Assembly: GCA_947565305.1 (NCBI GenBank)
Contig: CANOFO010000003.1
Coordinates: forward strand, 1 to 64,000
Origin: an uncultured Lachnospiraceae bacterium
GTDB lineage: Bacteria > Bacillota > Clostridia > Lachnospirales > Lachnospiraceae
DNA length: 64,000 nt
Direction: 5' to 3'
Numbering within the stretch: the first letter of the stretch is position 1; each line of letters starts with the position of its first letter. Shown in pieces: positions 8,259 to 17,620 of this stretch. The notes under the pieces are model-generated. The model was not told the origin of the DNA. It searched no databases and worked only from the letters and a program-made list of their open reading frames with translations. Made by a program: the position numbers and the translations under genes.

Positions 8259-9671
8259 ATGGAAAGAGCATTACAGTTGGAAGGGAAAAAATTCTTGGTT
8301 TTTGGCACCGGGCTCAGCGGAATTTCAGCCGCAGAGCTCTTGGTACGCCATGGCTTTTCCGTAATCCTCTACGATGGGAATGATAAGCAGCGCCAAGAGG
8401 ATATATGGGAGAAATCGCCGATATTAAAGGATACAGAAATCGTTCTCGGGACGTTGCCGGAGCCGGTAATAGCGGCGTGTGACATTGCCGTATTAAGTCC
8501 CGGCGTTCCCACAGACCTGGCGGAAGTTGAACAGATGCGCGGCAAGGGTATGGAAATCTGGGGAGAGATTGAACTTGCATACATATTTGAGCGAGGGAAA
8601 GTTCTTGCGGTGACAGGCACAAATGGGAAGACAACAACGACAGCCCTCCTGGGGGAAATTATGAAACATGCGGCTTCGGAACCAGAGGCTGCCGGAGGTA
8701 AAGGAATTTCTAAGGTGGAAGTTGTGGGAAATATAGGTATCCCTTATACGAGTGTTGTCGAAAATACGGATGAAAGGTCTGTGACGGTGGCAGAAATCAG
8801 CAGCTTTCAGCTGGAGACGGTGCATACGTTCTGTCCGCAGGTTTCAGCTATCTTAAATATTACGCCGGATCATCTGAACCGCCATCACACAATGGAGGCT
8901 TATGTGCAGGCAAAAATGCAGATTGCTGCCAATCAAGGGAAAGGGCAGGTTTGCATCCTCAATTATGAAGATTCGGTATTGCGCGAATTTGCCGGAAAGA
9001 CAGAGGCGCAGACAGTATTTTTCAGCAGCAGGCACAAATTGCCGCAGGGCATGTACCTGGATGGGGAAGAGATTGTCTGGGTATGGGATGGGACGGAGGC
9101 AGCGGTGTGCAATACCGGGCAGCTGCAGCTGATTGGGCAGCATAATTATGAAAATGTAATGGCAGCCGCGGCTATGGCAATCATGTATGGCGTTCCCATA
9201 GAGAAGATAAGGGAGGTCCTGGTTTGTTTTACGGCAGTCGCGCACAGGATAGAGTATGTGGTTACGAAGCGTGGCGTGCGGTTTTATAATGATTCCAAGG
9301 GAACCAATCCCGATGCGGCAATCCAGGCAATTCGTGCGATGAAATGGCCGACACTGCTGATTGGCGGCGGTTATGATAAGGATTCGGAATATGAGGACTG
9401 GATACAGTCATTTGACGGAAAGGTTAAGAAATTTGTCCTTCTGGGGGCTACCAGGGAGAAAATAAAGGATGCGGCAATCAGGATGGGATATCCTGAGGAA
9501 AATATTATTTTGACAGAGAGCCTCAGGGAAGCAGTGGATGTTTGTTACGAAAATGCAGTGAGCGGGGATGCGGTGCTTCTGTCGCCGGCCTGCGCAAGCT
9601 GGGGGATGTTTGAGAATTATGAACAGCGGGGAGATATGTTTAAGGAAATGGCAAGGGCATTAACAGAATAA
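8259..9671 (+). CDS. murD: UDP-N-acetylmuramoyl-L-alanine--D-glutamate ligase MurD
   Basis: A 470-residue cytoplasmic Mur ligase that adds D-glutamate to UDP-MurNAc-L-Ala using ATP. It has an N-terminal Rossmann domain (G-x-G-x-S-G near 16-21), the ATP-binding loop G-T-N-G-K-T-T at 120-126, and the conserved H-R-I-E and N-D-S-K-G-T-N-P motifs of the central and C-terminal domains. The C-terminal L-L-S-P-A-C-A-S-W also fits. It is flanked by mraY and ftsW, as in most Firmicutes. Confidence 0.97.
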   Translation: MERALQLEGKKFLVFGTGLSGISAAELLVRHGFSVILYDGNDKQRQEDIWEKSPILKDTEIVLGTLPEPVIAACDIAVLSPGVPTDLAEVEQMRGKGMEIWGEIELAYIFERGKVLAVTGTNGKTTTTALLGEIMKHAASEPEAAGGKGISKVEVVGNIGIPYTSVVENTDERSVTVAEISSFQLETVHTFCPQVSAILNITPDHLNRHHTMEAYVQAKMQIAANQGKGQVCILNYEDSVLREFAGKTEAQTVFFSSRHKLPQGMYLDGEEIVWVWDGTEAAVCNTGQLQLIGQHNYENVMAAAAMAIMYGVPIEKIREVLVCFTAVAHRIEYVVTKRGVRFYNDSKGTNPDAAIQAIRAMKWPTLLIGGGYDKDSEYEDWIQSFDGKVKKFVLLGATREKIKDAAIRMGYPEENIILTESLREAVDVCYENAVSGDAVLLSPACASWGMFENYEQRGDMFKEMARALTE

Positions 9672-9693
9672 GAATTAATTTAGGGGTGCTGGT

Positions 9694-10809
9694 ATGGACA
9701 GAATGCAAAGGACTGACCAAAGACAAAGAAGTATCCGGTATTTTGACTACAGCCTGTTGGTCATAGTATGTTTTTTAGTCTGCTTCGGGCTGGTGATGCT
9801 TTACAGTACAAGTTCGTATAACGGACAGGTCAAATTTGCGGATAGCGCCTACTATCTGAAAAAGCAGTTAGTTGCAGATGTACTGGGGATTGCCGTAATG
9901 GCAATAATCGCGAGGATTGATTACCGTATCTGGAGCAATTTCTGGTTTCTGGCATATGTGGCAGCATTTGGTATGTGTACGCTGGTATTATTCGTAGGGC
10001 AGGAACTGAACGGCGCCAAGCGCTGGCTGAAGCTGGGCCCTCTCAGCTTCCAGCCTTCCGAGATGGCGAAGGTGGCTATCATCATTTTCCTGGCAACGCT
10101 TATCAGCCGTATGCCCAAGCAGATGGGCAAATTTTCTGCATTGATTAAGGTTATGCTGCTGGTGATGCCTATGGTAGTGATTGTGGCATCGGAAAATCTG
10201 AGCACTGCTATTATTATTTTGGGAATTGCAATCTGCCTGGTATTTGTGGCAAGCCCCAAATATATGCAGTTCATTGTAATGGGGGGCGTGGTGATTGTTT
10301 TTGGCGCCGCATTTATCATGCTGGAGTCATACCGCGCGGAACGTTTGAAAATCTGGCTGGAGCCGGAGAAATATGAAAAGGGTTACCAGACGCTGCAGGG
10401 CTTGTATGCCATCGGTTCCGGCGGCCTTTTTGGAAAAGGCATGGGCGCCAGTATGCAGAAGCTTGGCTTTGTGCCTGAGGCGCAGAACGATATGATTTAC
10501 TCCATTATCTGCGAGGAACTGGGGCTGTTTGGAGCAGTCTGCGTGATTTTGCTGTTCCTTGTGCTGATTTGGCGGTTTATGGTTATTGCCAACAATGCGC
10601 AGGATTTGTATGGAGCTCTGATTGTGACCGGGGTGCTGGCACATATTGCCATTCAGGTCATTTTAAATATTGCGGTGGTAACCAATACCATACCGAATAC
10701 GGGAATATCCTTGCCGTTTATCAGTTATGGCGGCACATCCGTGGCATTTCTGCTGGCGGAAATCGGTTTGGTATTAAGCGTATCCAGAGGAATACGGCTG
10801 GAGGAATAA
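9694..10809 (+). CDS. ftsW: SEDS-family peptidoglycan glycosyltransferase FtsW
   Basis: A 371-residue membrane protein of the SEDS family, which polymerises lipid II at the septum in complex with a class B PBP. Around ten membrane segments are evident. Signature stretches include L-N-G-A-K-R-W and P-S-E-M-A-K in the first half, S-E-N-L-S-T-A-I in the middle, and G-G-L-F-G-K-G and G-I-S-L-P-F-I-S-Y-G-G near the end. Its position right after murD and before divIB fits FtsW better than RodA or SpoVE, although SpoVE-like roles cannot be excluded. murG, which normally follows, is absent here. Confidence 0.93.
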   Translation: MDRMQRTDQRQRSIRYFDYSLLVIVCFLVCFGLVMLYSTSSYNGQVKFADSAYYLKKQLVADVLGIAVMAIIARIDYRIWSNFWFLAYVAAFGMCTLVLFVGQELNGAKRWLKLGPLSFQPSEMAKVAIIIFLATLISRMPKQMGKFSALIKVMLLVMPMVVIVASENLSTAIIILGIAICLVFVASPKYMQFIVMGGVVIVFGAAFIMLESYRAERLKIWLEPEKYEKGYQTLQGLYAIGSGGLFGKGMGASMQKLGFVPEAQNDMIYSIICEELGLFGAVCVILLFLVLIWRFMVIANNAQDLYGALIVTGVLAHIAIQVILNIAVVTNTIPNTGISLPFISYGGTSVAFLLAEIGLVLSVSRGIRLEE

Positions 10810-10812
10810 AGT

Positions 10813-11562
10813 ATGGAAAAAGAAAGAAGAAGACGAAAGGGAAAAAGGAAGAGAGCAGGGCTTGTTTTCCTTTTTCTCCTGCTGGTTTTGGGGGTGGGGG
10901 CTTTCGTTGCAGTGAAATTATTTACCGTGGAGGAGGTTGTCGTAGAAGGGAGCGAGCTTTATCCAAAGGAAACAATTGAAAACTGGCTGCTGAATGACGA
11001 ATATTCCTGGAACAGCCTGTATGTATTTTTTAAATATAAATTTCAGGAGCCGGAGGACCTGGCTTTTGTGGATTCGGCGGATGTGTCGTTAGAGCCGCCG
11101 CATACGCTGAAAATTGCCGTACATGAAAAGGAACTGAGGGGGCGTATCTACGTTGATTCGATGGGGCAGAATGCTTACTTTGACAAAGAAGGCATGGTGG
11201 TTGAAATGTCCTCGGAGGAGATAGCAGGGGTACCGAAGATTACAGGCATGGATGTAGAGCGGATTGTATTGAATGAGAAGCTGCCCATCAAAGGAAACAG
11301 CGTATTGAAAAATCTGCTGTCCCTTACGCAGATACTGAAAAAGTATGAGCTGGCGCCTAAGAGCATCAAATATGGCGCGGAGGGGACATATACGCTCAAG
11401 TTTGGCAAAATTTCAGTCAGATTGGGACAAGCAGAGGAGTTTAATGATAAGATATCAAGGCTCTCTAAGATTTTGCCTAAGCTGGATGGGCAGAAAGGTA
11501 CGCTGCATTTGGAGAGCTGGTCGGAAAATACCACGGATATTACATTTGAGAGGAGCAATTAA
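10813..11562 (+). CDS. ftsQ: Cell division protein DivIB/FtsQ
   Basis: A 249-residue bitopic septal protein with a very basic N-terminus, one membrane segment (about 16-36) and a POTRA domain opening with F-T-V-E-E-V-V-V-E-G-S. The beta-rich domain that contacts FtsL and DivIC follows. It begins 3 bp after the ftsW stop, with GGAGG in the end of ftsW, so the two are probably translationally coupled. DivIB sequences diverge strongly; POTRA start, topology and the slot before ftsZ are the evidence. Confidence 0.9.
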   Translation: MEKERRRRKGKRKRAGLVFLFLLLVLGVGAFVAVKLFTVEEVVVEGSELYPKETIENWLLNDEYSWNSLYVFFKYKFQEPEDLAFVDSADVSLEPPHTLKIAVHEKELRGRIYVDSMGQNAYFDKEGMVVEMSSEEIAGVPKITGMDVERIVLNEKLPIKGNSVLKNLLSLTQILKKYELAPKSIKYGAEGTYTLKFGKISVRLGQAEEFNDKISRLSKILPKLDGQKGTLHLESWSENTTDITFERSN

Positions 11563-11590
11563 AAAAAACACAAGAATTTCAAATTTCTTA

Positions 11591-11619
11591 TTGATTAATT
11601 ACCGAAAAAATTATACTAT
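11591..11619 (+). promoter_or_regulatory. Promoter before ftsZ
   Basis: A -35 TTGATT (11591-11596) lies 17 bp before a -10 TACTAT (11614-11619); an overlapping TATACT at 11612 would give a 15-bp spacer. It lies in the 194-bp gap between divIB and ftsZ, so ftsZ likely has its own transcript besides cluster read-through. Confidence 0.5.
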
Positions 11620-11756
11620 AGTAGAAGAGTTAAAATGTCGGTGATTATGCCGAGACATAACTGAGTTTAGATAATTGTCCGGGAAACGGAGGAATTTTAA
11701 ATAATAACGGATTTGGACGAGTGGAAATTTTGGATATAGAAGAAGGAGGAAGGACC

Positions 11757-12977
11757 TTGCTTGAAATAATGACAGCTGGCATGGAGTCCAGTGCAAAAAT
11801 CATCGTGATTGGTGTAGGCGGAGCCGGGAACAACGCGGTGAATAGAATGATAGAGGAAAACATTGGGGGTGTGGAGTTTATCGGTGTCAATACAGATAAA
11901 CAGGCGCTTACTTTATGCAAAGCCCCCACATTGATACAGATTGGCGAAAAGCTTACCAAGGGTCTTGGAGCAGGCGCTCAGCCGGAAATCGGAGAGAAAG
12001 CGGCAGAAGAGAATATTGACGAACTGACAGCGGCTATCAAGGGCGCTGATATGGTGTTTGTCACCTGTGGCATGGGCGGCGGAACCGGAACGGGAGCCGC
12101 ACCGGTAGTGGCAAAGATTTCCAAAGAGATGAACATCCTGACGGTTGGTGTTGTGACAAAGCCTTTTAAATTTGAAGCAAAAGCACGTATGGTGAATGCC
12201 ATGGGCGGCATTGAGCGTTTGAAGGAGAGCGTGGATACGCTGATTGTTATTCCCAATGACAAGCTTTTGGAAATTGTGGACAGGCGTACCACGATGCCGG
12301 ATGCTTTGAAGAAAGCAGATGAGGTATTGCAGCAGGCAGTACAGGGAATTACAGACCTTATCAATGTTCCGGCGCTGATTAATCTGGATTTTGCAGATGT
12401 GCAGACAGTTATGAAGGATAAGGGAATGGCACATATCGGTATCGGTCTTGCCAAAGGCGATGACAAGGCAACGGAGGCTGTCAAGCTTGCAGTGTCAAGC
12501 CCATTGCTTGAGACTACCATTACAGGAGCCTCCCATGTCATTATCAATATTTCCGGGGATATTTCCCTGATGGATGCCAATGATGCGGCAAGCTATGTGC
12601 AGGATTTGGCAGGGGATACCGCCAATATCATCTTTGGTGCCAAGTATGATGAGAGCATGACGGATGAAGCGATAATTACCGTAATTGCAACCGGGCTTGA
12701 AGATGTGGCGGCTGCGCCTAAGGTGATGCCGAATATGAAGTATTCACAGACAATGCCGAGCCGCACGGCAACTACAGCCAGAACAGCCAGTACCCTGGGA
12801 ATGGGAACCACGGCACGTCCCACGTCCCCATATGGAACGACTACCACGCCGTCTGGCGGTACATCTTTTGGGACAGCATCTTCCGGTTTGGGAATGCAGA
12901 GGCCTAAGAGACCGGAGAGCAGCGTACAGGAGCGGGATATTAAGATTCCAGAGTTTTTGAAGAACACAAGGAAGTAG
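11757..12977 (+). CDS. ftsZ: Cell division GTPase FtsZ
   Basis: A 406-residue tubulin homologue that forms the Z ring. The GTP-binding T-loop G-G-G-T-G-T-G is at residues 107-113, with the N-terminal [10 protein letters not shown] and the T7-loop N-L-D-F-A-D also present. A Thr/Ser/Pro/Gly-rich linker of about 70 residues leads to the C-terminal peptide D-I-K-I-P-E-F-L that binds FtsA or SepF. The TTG at 11757 is chosen as start because GGAGGA lies 6 bases before it and it yields the usual M-L-E-I beginning; an in-frame GTG at 11721 has no such site. No ftsA adjoins it. Confidence 0.97.
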   Translation: MLEIMTAGMESSAKIIVIGVGGAGNNAVNRMIEENIGGVEFIGVNTDKQALTLCKAPTLIQIGEKLTKGLGAGAQPEIGEKAAEENIDELTAAIKGADMVFVTCGMGGGTGTGAAPVVAKISKEMNILTVGVVTKPFKFEAKARMVNAMGGIERLKESVDTLIVIPNDKLLEIVDRRTTMPDALKKADEVLQQAVQGITDLINVPALINLDFADVQTVMKDKGMAHIGIGLAKGDDKATEAVKLAVSSPLLETTITGASHVIINISGDISLMDANDAASYVQDLAGDTANIIFGAKYDESMTDEAIITVIATGLEDVAAAPKVMPNMKYSQTMPSRTATTARTASTLGMGTTARPTSPYGTTTTPSGGTSFGTASSGLGMQRPKRPESSVQERDIKIPEFLKNTRK

Positions 12978-13056
12978 GCGGATACATAGGATAGATTAGT
13001 TGCATTGCGGGCAAGCCACGAGATGGCATATGCAGAAAATGAAGAGTATTAATGAT

Positions 13057-13160
13057 ATAACTCAAATTTCGTACCAGAGTAAGTGCCTGTGCACCTTGCT
13101 GCGGGATTTTATCTTGCAGTAAGGCACATGGCTGAGGTCTGTGTGTGAAATTTGAGTTAT
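13057..13160. repeat. 104-bp nested palindromic element
   Basis: ATAACTCAAATTTC (13057-13070) is the exact reverse complement of 13147-13160. Inside it, 13088-13102 pairs with 13116-13128 over 13 positions with a two-base bulge and one G-U. The result is one long imperfect hairpin with a 13-base top loop. It could be a dispersed palindromic repeat, a MITE remnant or a structured RNA in the ftsZ downstream region. I see no second copy in this window. The rest of the gap 12978-13301 holds the next gene's promoter. Confidence 0.55.
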
Positions 13161-13229
13161 AATATTTTACAGCAAGCAGAAGTTTATGGGATATGTAGGA
13201 TAAAACTTTGATAAGTTTGCACGCCTTGT

Positions 13230-13285
13230 TTATTAGGTACCTTGACAAAATGTGGTCGTTGCACTATAATCAAGGTACCTAATAA
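13230..13285 (+). promoter_or_regulatory. Consensus promoter inside a perfect MarR-type operator pair
   Basis: A textbook -35 TTGACA (13242-13247), 17-bp spacer and -10 TATAAT (13265-13270) are framed by a perfect 16-bp inverted repeat, TTATTAGGTACCTTGA (13230-13245) and its complement (13270-13285). Each arm holds the palindrome AGGTACCT, so there are two dimer sites, one on the -35 and one just past the -10. The MarR gene starts at 13302, which points to tight autorepression. Confidence 0.85.
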
Positions 13286-13301
13286 AAAGGAGGGATGATT
13301 T

Positions 13302-13904
13302 ATGGAAGAGAAAAATAGTTATCCCGGTTGTGAGAGGCATTGTGATTTGAGCGAGCCATGCTGTGGCAGAGGGGAAGGATATCGTCGTGCCGGGAAGATG
13401 CCGGAACAGCGGCAGGAGAAAAAACGGAATCATGAGGTGCACATGGCGCATTACCATGCCGCAGACATGAATGACAAGCTGGTTATCAATCTGCGGGATT
13501 TGGGCCATATTATGCGCTTTCTGTATGAGGGGAAAGCAAGCCAGAAACGTATTTTAATTATCCTGAATGAGGCGGAAACGATTACACAGAGAGATTTGAC
13601 AGAACGTTTGGGAATCCAGCCAGGGTCAGCCAGTGAAATACTTTCCAAACTGGAAAGCGCAGGATTGATTGTCCGCACCCAGAATGAAGCTGACCGCAGA
13701 ACAACGGATGTCAGTTTGACGGATAGCGGCAGGCAACTTGCTGCAGAGGCTTTGTCAGCTCGCCAAAAGCGGCATGAGGAAATGTTTTCCTGCCTTTCTG
13801 AAGAAGAAAGGAGGGAATTATTATCATTGCTGGAAAGGGTCTGTGCTGATTGGAGAACCCATTACTGCCAAAATGGAAATCCGCATGGGCACGGAGCGGA
13901 CTGA
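13302..13904 (+). CDS. MarR-family regulator with a Cys/His-rich N-terminal extension
   Basis: A 200-residue winged-helix regulator. The HTH region (about residues 75-140) includes I-T-Q-R-D-L-T-E-R-L-G and the wing with D-R-R-T-T-D-V, typical of MarR. Ahead of it lies an extension of about 55 residues with C10, C14, C20, C21 and His at 13, 44, 48, 51 and 53, and the C-terminus ends in a Cys/His-rich tail, suggesting metal or redox sensing. AAGGAGG lies 8 bases before the ATG. It is followed, 2 bp after its stop, by the ABC exporter pair it presumably controls through the operator at 13230-13285. Confidence 0.88.
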   Translation: MEEKNSYPGCERHCDLSEPCCGRGEGYRRAGKMPEQRQEKKRNHEVHMAHYHAADMNDKLVINLRDLGHIMRFLYEGKASQKRILIILNEAETITQRDLTERLGIQPGSASEILSKLESAGLIVRTQNEADRRTTDVSLTDSGRQLAAEALSARQKRHEEMFSCLSEEERRELLSLLERVCADWRTHYCQNGNPHGHGAD

Positions 13905-13906
13905 GC

Positions 13907-15643
13907 ATGTGGAAATATATTAGAAAATATCTGTTTTTTGCTATCATCGCTGGCTTATTCATGGTTGGCGAGGTACTGATGGATTTGATTCAGTCGGGAA
14001 TTATGAGCCGGATTGTAGATGATGGCGTGCTGGGCGTAAACGACAAAGGCGTCTCCAATCTGCCTCTGATTTGGCGGCTTGGGCTGCAGATGATTGGCTT
14101 TGTTTTGTTTGGCGGGCTATGTGGCTCACTCAACAATGTGTTTGTACACATATCCAGCCAGAATATTGGCAATGAAATCCGCAAAGACTGCTTTCGCAGA
14201 ATTATGGCTTTCTCTTTTCCGCAGCTCGACCGCTTCGGAACAGGTACCCTGATAACAAGGGTAACCAACGATATTACGCAGGTGCAGACTTTTGTGTCAC
14301 TGTTTGTGCGGGGAATGATTCGCACCTTTCTTCTCACATTCGGGAGTATGTATTATATGTTCCGTCTGAATCTGAGTTTTGGGTTGATAGTGTCATGTGC
14401 CTTTCCGTTTTTGGTGGGTGTCATCATGTTCTGCCTGTGGAAAGCAAATCCTTTGTTTTCCAAGTTACAGGCACAGCTTGATTCCATCAATGCTATCATG
14501 CAGGAAGATGTGTCCGGTATCCGTATCATCAAAGCCTGCGTCAGAGAATTTTATGAAAAACAGCGTTTTGGCAAGGCTAACGGCAAACTGATAAAAACAC
14601 AGTTAAAAACCCTTGTGATTTTTGCCTTTTTGAATCCTCTTACCAATGCGCTGATGTACATGGCTGTTGCTGCTATTTTGCAGGCAGGTTCCTTTGAGGT
14701 AAGAAACGGCGCAAGTACGCCGGGAACTGTCATGGCGGCGCTTACTTATACTGCGCAGCTAATCAATGGCATCCTGATGCTTGTCATGTTGTTTCAGAAC
14801 ATTTCCAGGGGGGCTGCCTCGTGGAAGCGGGTAAAAGAGGTACTGCAGAGCGTACCGGAACTTACGGACGGTACTTTTGCTGAGGCAGTAAAAGCAGGAG
14901 GGGAAATTGAATTTCGTGACGTTTCCTTCTCCTATCCCGGAAGTGGCATGAATGTGCTTTCCCATATCAACCTGACGATACACAAGGGGGAAACTGTGGC
15001 AATCATAGGAGCGACAGGCTGTGGAAAAACATCCCTGGTCAGTCTGATTCCCCGCTTTTATGATGCAGACATTGGCACGGTTCTTGTGGACGGAATTGAC
15101 GTTAAGGAGTACCGGCAGGAGGCGCTGCGGGAGAAAATTGCCATAGTCATGCAAAAAAGCGAGCTGTTCTGCAGGACGGTTGGAGAAAATATTGCCTGGG
15201 GACTGCCGGGAGCAGATGCTATGTCGTTAAAATCTGCGGCATCCATTGCCAAGGCGGACGGTTTTATTTCATCCATGGCAGAAGGGTATGGAACCACAGT
15301 TACCGAACGTGGCATGAATCTGTCCGGTGGGCAGAAACAGCGGATTTCGATTGCAAGGGCTGTTGTAAAGCCCGCTGAAATTTTCATCTTTGACGACTCG
15401 ACCAGCGCACTGGATTTGAAAACGGAATCAGATTTCTACCAGGCGTTAAAAAAGTCGCGCCCCGACAGCACGAAGATTATCATTGCTCAGAGGATTGCTT
15501 CCGTGCGTACAGCAGACCGGATTGTTGTTTTGGAGAATGGCGGTATCGCAGCATGTGGCACACATGAAGTTCTGTTGAAATCCTGCCAGGCTTATCAGGA
15601 TATTTACCATTCCCAGATTGGAGAGGAGGTCAAAAGCGCATGA
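13907..15643 (+). CDS. ABC exporter subunit with degenerate catalytic site
   Basis: A 578-residue fused membrane and ATPase half-transporter of the multidrug exporter type. Six membrane segments precede the nucleotide-binding domain: Walker A G-A-T-G-C-G-K-T at 368-375, signature L-S-G-G-Q at 472-476, and Walker B ending D496-D497. Asp497 stands where the catalytic glutamate is normally found, so this half-site should hydrolyse ATP poorly. That is known for one subunit of heterodimeric exporters such as BmrCD. The ATG at 13907 follows the MarR stop by 2 bp. It shares a 4-base ATGA overlap with the next subunit. Confidence 0.92.
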   Translation: MWKYIRKYLFFAIIAGLFMVGEVLMDLIQSGIMSRIVDDGVLGVNDKGVSNLPLIWRLGLQMIGFVLFGGLCGSLNNVFVHISSQNIGNEIRKDCFRRIMAFSFPQLDRFGTGTLITRVTNDITQVQTFVSLFVRGMIRTFLLTFGSMYYMFRLNLSFGLIVSCAFPFLVGVIMFCLWKANPLFSKLQAQLDSINAIMQEDVSGIRIIKACVREFYEKQRFGKANGKLIKTQLKTLVIFAFLNPLTNALMYMAVAAILQAGSFEVRNGASTPGTVMAALTYTAQLINGILMLVMLFQNISRGAASWKRVKEVLQSVPELTDGTFAEAVKAGGEIEFRDVSFSYPGSGMNVLSHINLTIHKGETVAIIGATGCGKTSLVSLIPRFYDADIGTVLVDGIDVKEYRQEALREKIAIVMQKSELFCRTVGENIAWGLPGADAMSLKSAASIAKADGFISSMAEGYGTTVTERGMNLSGGQKQRISIARAVVKPAEIFIFDDSTSALDLKTESDFYQALKKSRPDSTKIIIAQRIASVRTADRIVVLENGGIAACGTHEVLLKSCQAYQDIYHSQIGEEVKSA

Positions 15644-17460
15644 GTGCAGAACGGAATCAAAGACTGGGTGAACGCAGCATCCCTGGCATGATGAGCCGGC
15701 AGCAACGTTTTGCAGAGGCGGAACATGCCGACAATGCTGGGGCGGCGGCAAGGCGCATTGTCACCTACTTTATGCGTGAAAAAACACTGGTAATCTCTAT
15801 GCTGGCAGTTGTTATATTTGGCACGGGGTGTGGCATTTACGCTCCAAGCCTTCAAAGCAGAGCCGTTGACATGATTGCCGGAGAAAAATCGGGTGTTCTT
15901 TCCCATACACTGCTGTTCATGCTTACCGTTTATCTGCTTTACAGCGTCTGCGGACTGCTGCAGGGATTGTTTAGCGCACAAATCAGCCAGAATGTGGTCA
16001 AGCGGATGCGGGAGGAGTTGTTTGGGAAGGTCATGGAACTGCCGGTACGCTATCTTGACACCCATTCCCATGGTGATGTGATGAGCCGGATGACCAATGA
16101 CATTGAAAATATTTCTGTTACGGTTTCGCAATCCCTGCCTTCGCTGTTTTCCGGTGTGCTGACGATAACCGGTACTGCAGCGGTCATGGTGTGGTACTGC
16201 TGGCAGTTGGCCCTGCTCAGTCTCGCCACGGTACTGCTGACGTTTCTGGCAACCAAAATCTTTTCAGGAAAGGTACGCAAGTTTTCACGCCAGCGTCAAA
16301 TGCTGCTGGGACAGCTGAATGGGACAGCAGAAGAAATGATTTCCGGGTACCGCACAGTTGTCGCATATAACCACCAGAATATCACAACAGATGATTTCTG
16401 CGCTACAGCGGATTCACTTACAAGAGCCGGGATAAAAACAGATATTTTCAGCGGCGTTATGGGACCAGTCATGAATTGCATCGGTAATATCGGTTTTGTC
16501 ATTATTGCTGCTTTCGGCGGATACTTTTCTGTAAAGGGACTGCTTTCGGTGGGCGTGATTTCTGCTTTCATTGTCTATGCGAAACAGTTTAGCCGTCCCA
16601 TCAATGAGATTGCGCAGATTTATGGACAGCTCCAGACGGCGCTTGCTGGTGCGGAGCGGGTCTTTGCCATTCTGGATGAAGAGGAGGAGGACAGAGGCGG
16701 CAGGGAACTTGCAAAGGGGGAAAAAGCAACCATTACATTTAAAAATGTGAGGTTTTCTTATGAAGCGGAAAACCCTGTAATCAGGAATTTTACGTTGACG
16801 GTTCCCAGCGGCAGAAAAGTGGCGTTGGTCGGCGCAACAGGGAGCGGCAAGACGACGATTGCCAATTTGCTCCTGCGCTTTTATGAGATAGAAAGTGGAG
16901 AAATCTGTATAAACGAACAGAATATACGGGATGTTGCGAGAAACAGCTTGCGGAAGAATGTTGCTATCGTACTGCAGGATACGGTATTGTTTTCCGATAC
17001 CGTTCGCAGCAATCTGAAATACGGAAATGCTGCGGCTACGGAAGAACAGCTTACGGCAGCGGCGGAAATGAGCCAGTGCCGGGAAATGATTGAGCTTCTT
17101 CCGCAGGGATATGATACAGTGCTGACTGGTTCCGGTGCGAATATCAGCCAGGGACAGCGGCAGCTTCTTGCCATTGCCCGCGCATTTGTTGCCAATCCTA
17201 AAATCCTGATTCTGGACGAAGCCACATCCAATGTGGATAGCCGCACCGAAAAAGCAATACAAGATGCCATGCATCATATTATGCAAGGGCGTACCAGCAT
17301 TGTGATTGCACACCGTTTGTCTACAATCCGGGATTCCGATATCATCATCGTTATGGATCACGGAGAGATTGTGGAAAGCGGCAATCATGAGGCGCTGCTT
17401 GCGAAAAGAGGTAAATACTATGAACTGTACATGACCCAGTATGCAGGGTTTGCAACATAA
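15640..17460 (+). CDS. ABC exporter subunit with intact catalytic glutamate
   Basis: The 606-residue partner of the preceding gene: six membrane segments, Walker A G-A-T-G-S-G-K-T at 398-405, Walker B L-D-E-A-T-S with E527, and a variant signature I-S-Q-G-Q at 502-506. The variant signature and the canonical glutamate complement the defects of the partner, so the heterodimer would have one working and one degenerate ATP site. An extra N-terminal segment of about 45 residues precedes the first membrane span. It overlaps the partner by 4 bases (ATGA), implying coupled translation. The substrate is unknown; drugs, peptides or lipids are all possible. Confidence 0.92.
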   Translation: MSAERNQRLGERSIPGMMSRQQRFAEAEHADNAGAAARRIVTYFMREKTLVISMLAVVIFGTGCGIYAPSLQSRAVDMIAGEKSGVLSHTLLFMLTVYLLYSVCGLLQGLFSAQISQNVVKRMREELFGKVMELPVRYLDTHSHGDVMSRMTNDIENISVTVSQSLPSLFSGVLTITGTAAVMVWYCWQLALLSLATVLLTFLATKIFSGKVRKFSRQRQMLLGQLNGTAEEMISGYRTVVAYNHQNITTDDFCATADSLTRAGIKTDIFSGVMGPVMNCIGNIGFVIIAAFGGYFSVKGLLSVGVISAFIVYAKQFSRPINEIAQIYGQLQTALAGAERVFAILDEEEEDRGGRELAKGEKATITFKNVRFSYEAENPVIRNFTLTVPSGRKVALVGATGSGKTTIANLLLRFYEIESGEICINEQNIRDVARNSLRKNVAIVLQDTVLFSDTVRSNLKYGNAAATEEQLTAAAEMSQCREMIELLPQGYDTVLTGSGANISQGQRQLLAIARAFVANPKILILDEATSNVDSRTEKAIQDAMHHIMQGRTSIVIAHRLSTIRDSDIIIVMDHGEIVESGNHEALLAKRGKYYELYMTQYAGFAT

Positions 17461-17620
17461 TGCCCAAATGGACAGTGGCAGATAATATGCAAGGTTTGAG
17501 TTCTTTCATAACAGGTTGAAAATATGGTTGTGGCAGCTTTCCAAAAAAGTCTCCTGAGAGGAATCTGCCGTATATTGCCAGGTGGCTGATGAGCGACGGT
17601 TTCTCAAAAGAAATGGAAAA

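Noticed and set aside
9694..10809. The possibility that this SEDS protein is SpoVE or RodA instead of FtsW
   Set aside because: Position between murD and divIB favours FtsW. The sequence alone cannot exclude a dual role, so the call stays with FtsW at reduced confidence.
16414..17388. 324-codon minus-strand open frame opposite the second ABC exporter subunit
   Set aside because: Antisense to a clear ATPase domain, with no ribosome-binding site and an implausible Cys/His-rich composition.
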